A stretch of DNA of 64,000 bases from Schizochytrium sp. CCTCC M209059 (GCA_000818945.1 KN805374.1:96439-160438), one strand, 5' to 3'. Positions 43,362 through 53,780 are shown, counted from the first letter of the stretch. Numbers and translations are program-made. Notes: generated from the sequence alone by a model not told the origin.

Positions 43362-45183
43362 TGCTCCTAAAAGGGACAATGACCAAGATCAGGATCAAGA
43401 CGGTGCAAAAACCGCAAGCGGACGTACAGCTGTCACTGCAGCAGCAGCAGCAGCTTTTCTTTCCGGTCGCAGCAGCGCCCGTAGCAGCGGCACTGCTGGA
43501 AGCAGCAACAGCAATAACAGCATCATTTCACGGAGACGAGCCGTGTTGGCACGAATGAAGACGTGGAGAGACCTTGCTTGGCGCGAGGGCATCCGCAAAG
43601 CCTCGCAGAGGCGGCACATTCGCTCGCTTCAAGCCGTGCGCGAGTACCAGGAACGAGTACTGCGAGGCGAGGCCGCGGCCATGACGCTCAACGAAAGCGA
43701 GGTATCCAAACTGCGGGCAGAGCTGTCAGCGGTGGTAAGTGACCAACGCATCAAAGAAGATGAGATGGAAAACCTTCGACAACGTCTTGAGCGGGAGCGA
43801 AGCGCTCGCGAGAAAATTGCTCTTGCACTTCAAGAGGCCCGCAACAAGGTCGAGGAAGCGCAGCGCGCACGCTCTGATGCCGCCGCCAAAGAATCTGCCG
43901 ACGCAGAGGCTCTTGCAAGTCGTCTCGCAAAGCTCGAAGCTGATCTGACGGCCAAGGCAGAGGAAAATGAGCGGCTGAAAAATGATGTGCGCACAGAGCG
44001 AGAGCTGCGTCGCAAGACGCACAATCAACATATTGACCTGCTGGGTGCAATTCGGGTCTTTTGCCGGATTCGGCCCATTAACGCGCGCGAAAAGACGATT
44101 GCTCAGCAAAATCCTCAAACGAAGGTGCCCGCAGTTCTTCCGGCAAATGAAGCCACACGTGGTGGAGACCCCGACACATGCGCGGTACCAAGCAAAGACA
44201 AGAACTTTCCGTGCGATGCTTGTTTCGGACCGCGAACCTCCCAAGCAGAGGTCTTTGAGCAGGTGGAGCCTCTTGTCCAGTCGTGCGTGGACGGCTTCAA
44301 CGTGTGTGTTTTCGCGTATGGGCAAACAGGATCTGGCAAGTCGTATACCATGTTTGGTCCGAATGCCGGGGGTGGCGCACAAGCTGAAAGCCAAGGAATT
44401 GCGCCGCGTTCAGTGTACTCTCTATTTGCGCTCTTGAACGAAAGTGTCCGTGGCCGACCCGGGTCGCAAGCGACAGTGTTTTGCTATGGTGTAGAGCTCT
44501 ACAACAATCAGTTACGAGATCTCCTTGCCGAGGATCCAGGGGACCAGGGCGGCAAACTCAAGATTCGGAAGGATCGCGCAGGGTCCGTCTGCGTCGAAGG
44601 TGTCCGCACCGAGACCGTCACGGATGCAAAATCTGCGCTAGCTCTGATGGCAACGATGCAGAGCAAGCGTGTCGTTGCTGCCACAAAGATGAACGCGGAA
44701 AGCTCGCGTTCCCATTTCGTGTATTGTCTTCTGATTGAGTCGACGAGTGCCGAGCTCAAGGCCAGAGTCAAGGGAAAGTTAACACTTGTAGACTTGGCAG
44801 GGTCGGAAAAGGTTGACCAGTCGGGCGTAATAGGCCAGGGGCTCAAGGAGGCTGTAGCGATCAATCAGTCATTGACTGCGCTCGGCGATGTCATTTCGGC
44901 GCTGACAAGCAAATCCAAGTTCGTCCCTTACCGCAACAACATTCTCACGCAACTCATGCAGGACTCCATTGGCGGCAATGCCAAGACACTCATGTTTATC
45001 AACGTATCACCTTCGCCAGATGCTGTTGCCGAGACAGTCAATAGTCTGCAATACGGGACGAGAGTCAAGCAGATTCGCAATCGCACTACTAAGAATCTTG
45101 AGACGGAGGAGATTCGCGAGCTACGACAACAGCTTCATGAGTTGCAGCAGCGTGTTGCAGCGCAGGGAGGGTCATCTCAATGA
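42244..45183 (+). CDS. Kinesin-14-type motor with ankyrin repeats and a WW domain
   Basis: 979 aa from the ATG at 42244; an in-frame GTG lies three codons earlier. Ankyrin repeats occupy about residues 175-310 (TSLHVATRN, RTPLHYAAASGDATTVALLLLYGADP, KTAIDYA). A WW-like domain follows at about 312-338 (HWVAYQDRRSGRTFYEN with a closing Pro). Then come a polyQ tract (~15 Gln), an IQ/Arg-rich region, and a coiled coil at about 475-600. The motor is C-terminal (about 602-955) and starts with IRVFCRIRPI, the kinesin-14 neck/motor junction. It has P-loop GQTGSGKSY (about 693), switch I NAESSRSH and switch II LVDLAGSEK. Motor position and neck predict minus-end-directed movement on microtubules. The N-terminal modules would bind cargo or Pro-rich partners. 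Cargo unknown. Confidence 0.9.
43317..43361 (+). repeat. CAG repeat encoding polyQ in the kinesin
   Basis: About 15 consecutive CAG codons in frame, between the WW domain and the coiled coil. Confidence 0.9.
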
Positions 45184-45545
45184 GGACGAGACACAGGTGT
45201 TATTATTACAAGAGATTGAGGGTGAAAAGGCGATTGGTGTAAAAAAAAATAAAATCGTATAAATGTTTGCTTTCTGCGCTGGATAATATCTGAATTTTAT
45301 GGAACTCTCGCGTGTCTGTCGACTCGGGGTGAGGGTCCTCCACGTTCTTTGGCGACGTTTTCATCTTACTAGCAATGTCTGCAAGTTCCTGAGAGCAAAA
45401 ATATTCTCTTGTGCTGATTGCGAAGCGAAAAGTAGATGTAGCATTGTGCTAATGGGAGATATATTGTTTTCAAAATTACCCTACTCTCTCGCTCGTTCAC
45501 TTTTCCTCACTTTCTCACGCAATTGCTCAGAGTGTGATCTTTTTT
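45184..45545. other. Convergent intergenic region, kinesin / CPSF30
   Basis: 362 bp, AT-rich, with an AATAAA at 45248 serving as a possible 3' end signal for the kinesin. No gene. Confidence 0.55.
45248..45253 (+). promoter_or_regulatory. Candidate polyadenylation element (AATAAA) for the kinesin
   Basis: AATAAA inside an A-rich run 65 nt after the kinesin stop codon. Candidate only. Confidence 0.25.
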
Positions 45546-48212
45546 TCAATAATTGCGCCCATCACGGCGCATCGGTGATCTTGATCGAATGGGCCGTCGC
45601 GGCGCCCCGCGATCGTCTCTGTAGCGCGGACGGCCACCACCACCATTGCGGCCTCCGTGTCTGCCGGCATCAGAGCTGCGATCCGAGGCGGCCACGCTAG
45701 GGTGGCGAGAACGGTCATCGCGCATCGAGGGTGTTGGCGAGTGCTGACCGCGACGGTCGTTAAAGTCCCGTGGCCCACCACGGTTATTATGGTTGTTGTG
45801 GTTGTTGTTGTTGCTCATATTGTCACGATGATTATCGCGGCCTCCATCCCGACCACGACCCGGGGGTCCTCGGCCAGGGGGTCCACGACCACCGCCACGG
45901 CCACGCATGCGCTCCTCGAAGCGGTCTATGATTTGATTGGCCATTTCATAGACGAGATGAATGGCCTGTTCGACGTTTTCTGCGTTCTCGGAGTACACGA
46001 GAACCTCGAAAGGGCCGACAATATTGCCCTGATTCTGATTGCTCGGCGCGCCAAGCGCCTTGACAATACAGCGCACGCCGCAGTTCTGAATGCGCTGGAT
46101 GTTGCTGCCGCCCTTGCCGATAATACGATGGGCTGCTTTAAAGTCTTGGGAAAAGGGCACGTTCACGGCGACGGAACGACCGATCTCGTTGTTCCTCGAG
46201 TCGGGAATGTCGTGAACACTGATACCGGGAGGAAAATTGGCGGCTGCCTCTGCAGCGTCGGGAACCGGTGTGGGTGGCGCCCCGGCAGCGCGAGCAAAGA
46301 GGTTGGCAAGCTGCTGCATTTGCTTGGGCTCAACAGGAGTAAAGGCTGATGCTATTCCGCCATCAGTGACCAGAACGGTGGCGGGGACCTGACGCATATT
46401 AAGTGGTGGAGCCTCCATGACGCGCCGGGTCCGAACTTGAAGCGGGAGCGAAGACTCGCCATCGTCGTTGGGTCCAACGAAAAGCATGGGCTCAATCATC
46501 TCCTCTGCGGCCCCGAGGGCTTCAAAAACGCCAACGAGTTTGCCAGCCTGCACATCGAGAAGCACAAGGGGCGTGCCGGGCTGAATGACGGCCATGGCAG
46601 ACTTTTGGGCATACGTGCCGGCCAGAACACCAGAGCGGACCATTTCGTGGCAGAACCGCTCACGATCGCACCCAATCACAAATCCTGGGCGCCTAATATG
46701 GATCGAGCCAGGTGCCACGGGGACGCCACCAGGACCCAGGACCTGGTCACTTCCCGCGCTGGTTGCACCAGCATCGCGCGTGTCGCGGCCTCCTGGACCG
46801 CTACCACCACCATAGCCTCCGGGGCCCGGACCATTTGGTCCACGCGTCGACACCGCGCGACGAAAGTTTGGATTTTCTTTTTCAAAGTTGGTCCACTGCT
46901 CAATGTGCTCGTCGACGGCATCATATAGCGATGGATCCGGACCTTCCATGTGCACGGAGAGCTTGACATCACCAATTTGCGAAACGTCGACGGCAAAATG
47001 AGGCTGCCTGTACATCATGACGAGCAGAGCGTGGCCCTCGGGCACCGGGAGCTCCGTGCACTCGTAGGCCATGGCGACCGGGAGGTCAGCCTTGACATCG
47101 GGTTCGGGTACACGGAGAAATGCCGTGGCTGTAAAGTCGAGCGAGCACGTGTAGACCCACTCGACCTTGAACATGAAGGCATGATTGTCTGCCTCTGGTG
47201 GGAGATCGACGATGGGCACGTTGAGATCGACCTCGACGCGGCTACGCATAATGGCGCACCCTGTGAATTGAGAACAGTCGTTTGCTGCAAAAATGATGTA
47301 GACTTGTGGCGCAGTATCGTACAGGCGATTGAGTTGGTTCATAAAGCACGGAAGCACAGACCACGCACTGTACTTGAGCGAAGCGGCGACGTGATCCATT
47401 GAAGTTGTTCGTACGATTACGTAGGCCGGAGTTCCGAGCTCCCCGTTGGCTTGAAAGATTTCCTTGTCAGGAGTGTCGAGGTCGTCGCCAAGATCGTCGA
47501 GAGGATTGATTAGAGCGCCCGCCTGGCGGCCCGCGGTCTGAAAGTTTTCTACGATATCATCGAGAGGCGTTTTTGGCGGAGTGACTCGTTCGGCGCCTTC
47601 TCCCTCGCCGCCACGCTGACGCAGCTCTTGTACGCCGTGCGCAAAATGACAGCGCTGTCCAAAAGGGCAATCGCCGGTCTGTTTCCAATGTTTGCAAATG
47701 GAGACTTTGTAATTCTCGTTGTGCTGGACAATAGTTTTCTTCTCGATACCATCTTCGGTGGAAGTGATTTCCATGACGGTCATTTTGTTGTCTCCAATTT
47801 CATCCCAGGGAACGATCTCGGGGAGTTCTTCGGGAGCGTGCCGTACGTGACGAAAGTGGCACGTCTGACCTTTACGGCAAAAGCCAATCTTGTAAAAGAG
47901 ACACTCGACGCGATCTTCTTCCTTGGTGTGTTTAAAGATGCAGTCTGGGACCTGGCACTTCTCGCCCCAGCGACATTCCGGCATACGCGAAGGATTGAGT
48001 TCATGAAGGTACTCACAGTCTTCCATTTTCATGCAGAGGTCCTTGACCCAGTGTCGGCATACGACGGTCTTGTAGCGCTGCTCGCGCGACTTGACGACCT
48101 GCTCGCTTTTGCCGCCTTTGTTCTGGACGGATCTGGCTGTATCCAGCTCGAAATCGAAGAGCATTCTGTGGTCGGCGCCATCGCGCTGGAAGTCTGGCTT
48201 GAGTACGAGCAT
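45546..48212 (-). CDS. CPSF30: CPSF30-like protein with YTH, DCD-like and KH domains
   Basis: 888 aa from the ATG at 48212. CPSF30 recognises the AAUAAA signal within the cleavage/polyadenylation factor. Three CCCH fingers at about residues 52-121 (VCRHWVKDLC, MPECRWGEKC, CLFYKIGFCRKGQ) match the CPSF30 order. A fourth finger (ICKHWKQTGDCPFGQRC) is at about 173-191. A YTH m6A-reader domain follows at about 262-405, with the cage Trp in SAWSVLP and the strand FMFKVEWVYTC. A DCD-like domain is at about 508-570 (GFVIGCDRERF, GTPLVLLD, GKLVGVFEA). A KH domain at about 680-765 has the GKGG loop (RIIGKGGSNIQRI). The tail is RGG/Asn/Arg-rich. CPSF30-YTH fusions are known from plants and apicomplexans; the DCD and KH additions are unusual. 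An upstream TTG extension was rejected. Confidence 0.9.
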   Translation of the reverse strand: MLVLKPDFQRDGADHRMLFDFELDTARSVQNKGGKSEQVVKSREQRYKTVVCRHWVKDLCMKMEDCEYLHELNPSRMPECRWGEKCQVPDCIFKHTKEEDRVECLFYKIGFCRKGQTCHFRHVRHAPEELPEIVPWDEIGDNKMTVMEITSTEDGIEKKTIVQHNENYKVSICKHWKQTGDCPFGQRCHFAHGVQELRQRGGEGEGAERVTPPKTPLDDIVENFQTAGRQAGALINPLDDLGDDLDTPDKEIFQANGELGTPAYVIVRTTSMDHVAASLKYSAWSVLPCFMNQLNRLYDTAPQVYIIFAANDCSQFTGCAIMRSRVEVDLNVPIVDLPPEADNHAFMFKVEWVYTCSLDFTATAFLRVPEPDVKADLPVAMAYECTELPVPEGHALLVMMYRQPHFAVDVSQIGDVKLSVHMEGPDPSLYDAVDEHIEQWTNFEKENPNFRRAVSTRGPNGPGPGGYGGGSGPGGRDTRDAGATSAGSDQVLGPGGVPVAPGSIHIRRPGFVIGCDRERFCHEMVRSGVLAGTYAQKSAMAVIQPGTPLVLLDVQAGKLVGVFEALGAAEEMIEPMLFVGPNDDGESSLPLQVRTRRVMEAPPLNMRQVPATVLVTDGGIASAFTPVEPKQMQQLANLFARAAGAPPTPVPDAAEAAANFPPGISVHDIPDSRNNEIGRSVAVNVPFSQDFKAAHRIIGKGGSNIQRIQNCGVRCIVKALGAPSNQNQGNIVGPFEVLVYSENAENVEQAIHLVYEMANQIIDRFEERMRGRGGGRGPPGRGPPGRGRDGGRDNHRDNMSNNNNHNNHNNRGGPRDFNDRRGQHSPTPSMRDDRSRHPSVAASDRSSDAGRHGGRNGGGGRPRYRDDRGAPRRPIRSRSPMRRDGRNY

Positions 48213-48705
48213 CTTTGGCTTGCTTGGGGCCGCGGCGCGAGAGAGGAGAGAGGAGAGAAGAAGAGGCGAGGGCGCTCTCCGTAGTCCCGAGCGGGCTCGA
48301 TGTTTATATTTCCTTTGCTCGTCCGCTCGCAAGTAGACGCGACAGCAGAAGCGTCACGCGGTTGCAGTCGAGGACGTGCGGCACACCACCGCGGCGGCGG
48401 CGGCGGCGGCGGCGGCGGAGGCGGCGGCGCCAACAAAAGCCACGGCGCGCGGCGAGTGAGCGAGTGCGTGAGTGATTATGGATAAGCTGCCGAAGCGCCG
48501 CCACCGCCGAGCGAGCACTTCCAGAACTTTGATAATATTTATAACATGAAAAACCGTTTTTCTTGATTTTTCTAGAATATTTGGAATGCTTGATGCTTTT
48601 GTAATTTGCACAACCCCTTTTGCCTCCCAGCATTAGAACAAAGTGACGGAACAAGCGAAAGCAGTGCCAGAACCGTGACTGTAGAAGAGCGAGCAAGCCC
48701 AAAGC
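48213..48705. other. Divergent intergenic region, CPSF30 / CinA-C gene
   Basis: 493 bp with a CGG repeat (48391-48428) and an AT-rich part (48525-48605). No gene. Confidence 0.5.
48391..48428. repeat. (CGG)n trinucleotide repeat
   Basis: About 12 GCG/CGG units with one GGA interruption, between the divergent start codons. Confidence 0.85.
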
Positions 48706-49460
48706 ATGGACGCCGAGCGCGCCGCGCGAGCGGCACGACTGCTGGCCAAGTACAAGCAGCGCGTGGCTGTGGTCGAGGCGACGTCAGGAGGACTCATTGG
48801 GTAAGCGGGGAGAGGAGCAGAAGTCACGTTCGAGCAAGGCGGTAATCCTCTCTTTCTCTCTCCTGGCCCGACTTACGGACGGACGGACGGAAGGACAGAC
48901 TGACTAACTCAGACTTGCCTGCAATCATCACCACGTCCAATTGAATGTGCCGGCGTCTTTGCGATCAATGTTGTTCGTGTCTTCTCTTTCTTTGTAGTGC
49001 GAGTTTGCTTGGATGTCCTGGAGCGAGCCAGTTCTTCATTTCATCGTGCGTCGTGTACTCAGGCCGTGGATACAAGAACTTCTTGCCGCCCAAGGCGCTC
49101 GAAGCTGCATCAGTCTTTGACCGCGAAAACAATTACAAGAACAAGGCCAACTATGTAGAGAGCAAAAAGCTCTTTGCAGAGTCTGTTGCTCCCATCATGC
49201 GAGAGCATTACCGAGCGGATTGGTGCGTCGTGGAGTCTGGAACTTCGGGTCCGACATTTTACATTCCGGGCGTGGAAACCGGATTCACGGCCGTAGGCGT
49301 GGCGGGTCCGCCGCATCCACGAACGGGAAAGCCTGTGCTTGCTGTTCGAGTCATCGAGACCTCTTCGACAGACCGTGTCACTAACATGGCTGCTTTTACC
49401 ACAACGGCCTTGGACCTTTTGGCGGACACACTCGAGGAGTTCCATGGTGCTACACTCTAG
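48706..49460 (+). CDS. CinA C-terminal domain protein (NMN amidase-like), two exons
   Basis: Exons are 48706-48800 and 48998-49460, for 185 aa. The CinA-C/PncC family hydrolyses nicotinamide mononucleotide to NaMN in bacteria; eukaryotic members are single-domain like this one. Exon 1 encodes a helix followed by VAVVEATSGGLI, equivalent to the conserved AES(C/T)GG substrate-site motif, with Ala-Thr in place of Ser-Cys. Exon 2 begins GASLLGCPGASQFFISSCVVYSG, split here by a phase-2 junction, matching the family's VPGSS/VVAYS stretch. ESGTSGPT and GPP(H)P correspond to the later G-rich motifs. The Ser-to-Thr change could alter activity. The spliced gene restores a complete domain. The end of exon 2 (LDLLADTLEEF) is the last helix. 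Confidence 0.85.
48801..48997 (+). other. Intron of the CinA-C gene (197 nt)
   Basis: GTAAGC donor at 48801 and a pyrimidine-rich tract before the TAG acceptor ending at 48997. The phase-2 junction (GG|T) rebuilds Gly and keeps the domain in frame. Confidence 0.85.
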
Positions 49461-50978
49461 ACGAAGGTCCTGGACTCATGAAACCACGAACGAACGATGC
49501 TCGTGAGTCATCGGCCCGGCGCATGTTGCGTGCCTAATACATTTATCGAAGATCTTGTCCAGGCAGATGTAAGGTGACCCGTAGTATGTTGTCTTCGTTT
49601 TCTAAGTAAAGTACCCTTTTCTTCTTCTTTGAGCAGCGCTGCTGTTGTCACTGTAAGCTGTTTTCCACGACAAACAACAATGAGCCACACCGAGGTCACG
49701 GGCACAATACAGGCAGGCAACTGAGGACTTTGAGAGAGGGCTGAAAGTCCAGCCACGTACAGTGTCGTGTCTTAAAATGGCCCTCTCGATCGGTCAGTTA
49801 TGCTGGCTTTTATCGCCTGGGGTAAGGAGTCTTTGAGGATTCTGGGGACTTTGGTTTTTTCTAAGCAATGTTTTGTGGCTCGGCTTTATTCATTCTTCCT
49901 TCCTTTCTTCTTTCTTCTCTCCGCGACATTGAGCACAAGAACGACCGTGTACAGCAAGCTGGCCCTCGCAATACACCAATCTGGCCGTCCGTCGGACTCG
50001 GCACGATTCTGCCGTTGTCCACCATCTCAGCCGCTTCACGTCGCGCAGGGTGCACCACTGGCACCGCGGCGGTGTCCTTTCTCCCTTTTCTTCCTCATTC
50101 GTTCTCTCTGCCTTCGCTACGACCGACAGCGACCGAGAGAGAGAGGGTCGAAGACGGCGCGAGCTAACAGCAGCGTAGTGGTATTTATCCCCTCCGTATC
50201 GGACGACCCGTCCCACACCCATCCCAAAACCTTTCTCTTTCCTTTCATTAGCGGCCTTTACCATTCGATTGCTTGATACTCCTTGCCTTGCTCTTTGTGG
50301 CATTGGTGTGGCTGGCAGCGGCGTGCCTCTCTCTCGCCCATGCTGCTTGTGCGGTCTCGCTCCTCACGACAGCTGGCTGTGCTGCTGCAGACATTTTGTG
50401 CAACCCCGCGGTTGTTGTTTGGAGGAATTCATCCGTTGAGGCCGTCCATCTCAGCGGCGACTCAGCCCCAACACCCGCCACGGCCAGCAACACAACCAGC
50501 AGAAAAAACTGCGCAACTTCGCAGGTGAGGAGCCTTCGGGAATCAGCGGTCATTCAGTCGATCACAGGTGACCAACCAATCGGCAGGCTGTCGGCCGAGC
50601 GCGGATTTGGCGCTCCTCCCGCCGCCATTCATTCTCTTTCACCGTCGTCCATCTGGCCGCAACCTCGTCCTCCGTGAGCCCGTAGAGGACGAGCTCGCCT
50701 CGCGGCAGGCAGTCTGGACGCCGTTGCCGTTTGTAGCCTGCAGCCTGGATGAATTGACTGCCAGTGTCTCGTCTCGACTGCTCAGGACCGGACGGGACTT
50801 GGGGCGGGGTCTCCATTTTGTCCGACTTCATTGCTGGTGGGGCGGCGGTAGCAGCAGGCTCAAGACGGACGCTCTCAGGCTGGCTGATTAGGCATGGGCC
50901 TGGGCACGGACTTGGGCATGGACTTGGGGATAGACCTGGAGATCATGACGTTCTTGGGCATGAACCTGGTTGTTGCTG

Positions 50979-51064
50979 CGATGCGATGCGATGCGATGCG
51001 ATGCGATGCGATGCGATGCGATGCGATGCGATGCGATGCGATGCGATGCGATGCGATGCGATGC
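50979..51064 (+). repeat. (GATGC)n pentanucleotide repeat, about 17 copies
   Basis: 86 bp of perfect pentamer units followed by degenerate copies to about 51080. Confidence 0.92.
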
Positions 51065-51141
51065 AACGCGATGCGATGGAGCGCGAAACGATGCTGCGCT
51101 GCGTTGCAGGAAAGTTGATCAGGAGCTTGACTGCCTAAATT

Positions 51142-51174
<33 letters not shown>
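51142..51174 (+). repeat. (CTGG)n microsatellite
   Basis: Eight tandem units. Confidence 0.85.
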
Positions 51175-52067
51175 TTACGTGGCACGATGACTAGCACTGC
51201 GGGCTGGGGAAACAGAGTCGTTCATTTTCACAGTGGTGTTCTGCCTGTGCGTGGCCAATTCTGGCGGAAAGTTAGACGAAGTGTTGGAGAAGAAGTTGGA
51301 CGACGATGATCAATGGTGAGTACACAAGTCAATGGTGATGTTAGATGGCTGGCCTTGTAAGTCATTTGTGCCACCGCCCTTATTTGGGAAGGTAATGTCG
51401 ACGACAACCTACGCAGCCAGGAGCGACCGACTCATCATTTGTTTAAGCACACGCGGGTGAACTGTGCCACGCCTCGGCGCGGATCTCCTGCCGCCGGGCG
51501 GTGAAGGGAGTGGCATTCGCGCCTGGCCTGGCCCTCGGGAGCAAGACGGAGACGGAGACAGGCTAAAGCAGTGGACGCGAGCGCACGACCTGACCGTGCG
51601 TGCGTGGACTGGCGAGTCCGTGGTGCTTTCTCGCCAGTTCCCTCTCGTCGAAAGCAGGAGTGTAGGAGCCAGCACTTGTTGCAGAATTCGGTAGGCGAGG
51701 TGTAGCGGGTCGATTCGAGCGGCGCGAACTGTCCACTCCGACGGGTCACGACGCCCCGCCGCTCCGCGCGAGGCCTCGCGGCCCCGTCCTGGCCGCGAGG
51801 TCCAACCAGTCCTCTTTGGCGTGCGCCCCCGCCGCCGCACCGGTCTAGGTCGAGCGCGCAGCCTTCCTCGGTCCAGGTCCAGCCGGTGATCAACGCACAT
51901 CTGGCACGGGGCTGCGCAAGGTGACCCTTGGTCGCCTTGTTTGCCTCGATCGCCTTGCGCACGATAAAGCAGGCGGCGAGGGCGCCACTGTCGGCTCCGG
52001 CGAGCACCGGCGCCAGGGGAGCAGACCGGCATCGCGCTGCTTGCTCTTTGTGTGCGCGGGCGGCTTG

Positions 52068-53570
52068 ATGATCTCGGACCCGACCATGACCGGGCGCGGA
52101 CGGAGAGCGCTGGCCGTGGCCGTGGCCTTCGTGCTGGCGTGCTTTATGACGACCATGATGTCGCACGAGCAGCAAGACCCAGCGATCGTCGTCACGTACA
52201 GGGTGTCCGGGGAGCAGACGGAGACCAAGGGTCGCGCCGACTTTGGCAAGACAGACTTCGACAGCGGCGAGTACGAAGACACAGAAACAAACGACAGCAA
52301 CGACGAGGACGTCTGGACTCCCGAGGAGGAGCCGACAGAGATGCATTCTAGGTCCTCTTCGGGGTCCTCGTCTTCATCGTCGCCAGACGCATACGCTGGA
52401 AGCTCTTCAGGATCATTGCGTTCGATCGCGGCGGACGAGGTAGCGCCCACGGCAAAGACGAGCGTTCTCGATACGGCAAGTCTAACAGCGACAATCAAAA
52501 CAAACAAAATTCACCATCATGAGCCGCTAAAGAAAGATGCTGGCAAATTCGGACTGGGAGATCTCAAACGATTTTTCGATGAAGAGAGCGTCAAGAGAAA
52601 CTGGGTTCGAGCCAAGGCAGAAACCAAGGCTCTTATGGTCGAGGACGCCGAATTCGATCTTTTCAAGAGCACAGGCCCGCGCAACCTTGCCTTTATCAAA
52701 CTGCACAAGACCGGGAGCACAAGCGTAGCTGCTTCGCTCTTGCGCGTCTCCCGCGAATACAATAAGAAAGTCCTCATGGCACGAAACTGCAACGCTGGCG
52801 ATGCCTATGAGATGTTTTTCTTGCACGCACCGCGATCGAAATGGATGGAAAAGTGTCTACCAGACACCATGTTTGTCTCGGTGTTGCGCGAGCCGGCCGG
52901 TCGCTTCGTTTCGCTGCACACGTGGATGACCAACCGCAATTACTTTATCACTCTTCCAGATCGGCAGTGCGACTACAGTGGGCCGAATCCGGACCCCAAG
53001 CCGATCAAGAAGGGCCCATACAAGTGCCGCGACGATGCGGCTCGTCATGAGTATGTGCGCGACAAGTTTGTCGCATACTTGGCCAAGATGTCGCCCAGCG
53101 CCCGGCCTTGCGAGCCCTGCACGTGGCTCAATCCGCCGGAAGAGGTTCCGCGTCCGGCGTCACCAGCGGCTATTGTGAAGCGGGCCGAGGAGCGTTTTTC
53201 GCTTCTCGGTGTGACCAAGCACATGGATGCCTTCTTGTTACTTTTGGCGCTGCGTTTTGACTGGTCGGTCGAAGCGATCTTGTACGAGAAGTGCAAGCAG
53301 CAGCACAAGGCGGGGATTCGTGCGAGCGACTTTGACAATGACCCTGTGGTCAAGGACAAGCTGGAGGCGGTGACCTCACGAGAGCGACAAGTCTACGATC
53401 CCATCGAGGCTCGTTTCGAGGCGTACCTGGCACGTCTTGGGCCTGGTTTTCACGATCTTCTCGCTGATTTCAAGCGCGGCCTTCAAAAGTATCACACGGA
53501 GCTCAAGAGCTCGCGCGGGACGAATCAGGATCGCTGGATTAGCGCGAGCTCGAAGAGCATGTATTGCTAA
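52068..53570 (+). CDS. Type II membrane sulfotransferase (Golgi carbohydrate type)
   Basis: 500 aa from the ATG at 52068; a second ATG at 52086 is equally possible. A short cytoplasmic N-terminus is followed by one TM helix at about residues 11-29 (ALAVAVAFVLACFMTTM), then a long Ser/Asp/Glu-rich stem. The catalytic domain starts at about residue 205. The 5'-phosphosulfate loop reads IKLHKTGSTSV (His213 onward) and the 3'-phosphate motif is VSVLREPAGRFVS. These match the PAPS-binding elements of Gal3ST-type and heparan/chondroitin sulfotransferases. Cys pairs (KCRDD, RPCEPCTW, YEKCK) suggest lumenal disulfides. It likely sulfates a polysaccharide or glycan in the Golgi, fitting sulfated wall or matrix polysaccharides in marine protists. 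The acceptor is unknown. Confidence 0.85.
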   Translation: MISDPTMTGRGRRALAVAVAFVLACFMTTMMSHEQQDPAIVVTYRVSGEQTETKGRADFGKTDFDSGEYEDTETNDSNDEDVWTPEEEPTEMHSRSSSGSSSSSSPDAYAGSSSGSLRSIAADEVAPTAKTSVLDTASLTATIKTNKIHHHEPLKKDAGKFGLGDLKRFFDEESVKRNWVRAKAETKALMVEDAEFDLFKSTGPRNLAFIKLHKTGSTSVAASLLRVSREYNKKVLMARNCNAGDAYEMFFLHAPRSKWMEKCLPDTMFVSVLREPAGRFVSLHTWMTNRNYFITLPDRQCDYSGPNPDPKPIKKGPYKCRDDAARHEYVRDKFVAYLAKMSPSARPCEPCTWLNPPEEVPRPASPAAIVKRAEERFSLLGVTKHMDAFLLLLALRFDWSVEAILYEKCKQQHKAGIRASDFDNDPVVKDKLEAVTSRERQVYDPIEARFEAYLARLGPGFHDLLADFKRGLQKYHTELKSSRGTNQDRWISASSKSMYC

Positions 53571-53740
53571 ATGAGCTTGTCTTCTGTGCGTGCAAGTCTG
53601 CGTGGCGTGCAAGTTTGCAAGCTCTCGTTCAAGTTTGCAATTCATTGCCTTTGCGTGCAGGCAGAAAAATAGGCTACAGCAAGCGATAGTAAGCTAGCCA
53701 TGAATGGCTATAGCGATAGCAATAGCTATCTATGGCTAGC

Positions 53741-53780
53741 ATGCGTGCGTGCGTGCATGCGTGCGTGCGTGCGTGCGTGC
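53741..53780. repeat. (GCGT)n microsatellite
   Basis: About nine units, one with GCAT. Confidence 0.85.

Larger units (their letters stand above)
49461..52067. other. 2.6 kb intergenic region with microsatellites
   Basis: No supported gene. It contains (GATGC)n at 50979-51064 and (CTGG)n at 51142-51174. A frame at about 50273-50677 has a hydrophobic start, but that start is TTG and nothing downstream is recognisable. Confidence 0.5.

Noticed and set aside
50273..50677. Possible secreted protein (hydrophobic N-terminus)
   Set aside because: The frame begins at TTG, has no ATG near the hydrophobic part, and contains no recognisable domain after it.
50979..51064. Possible CRISPR array
   Set aside because: The units are five-base tandem repeats without spacers, in eukaryotic DNA.
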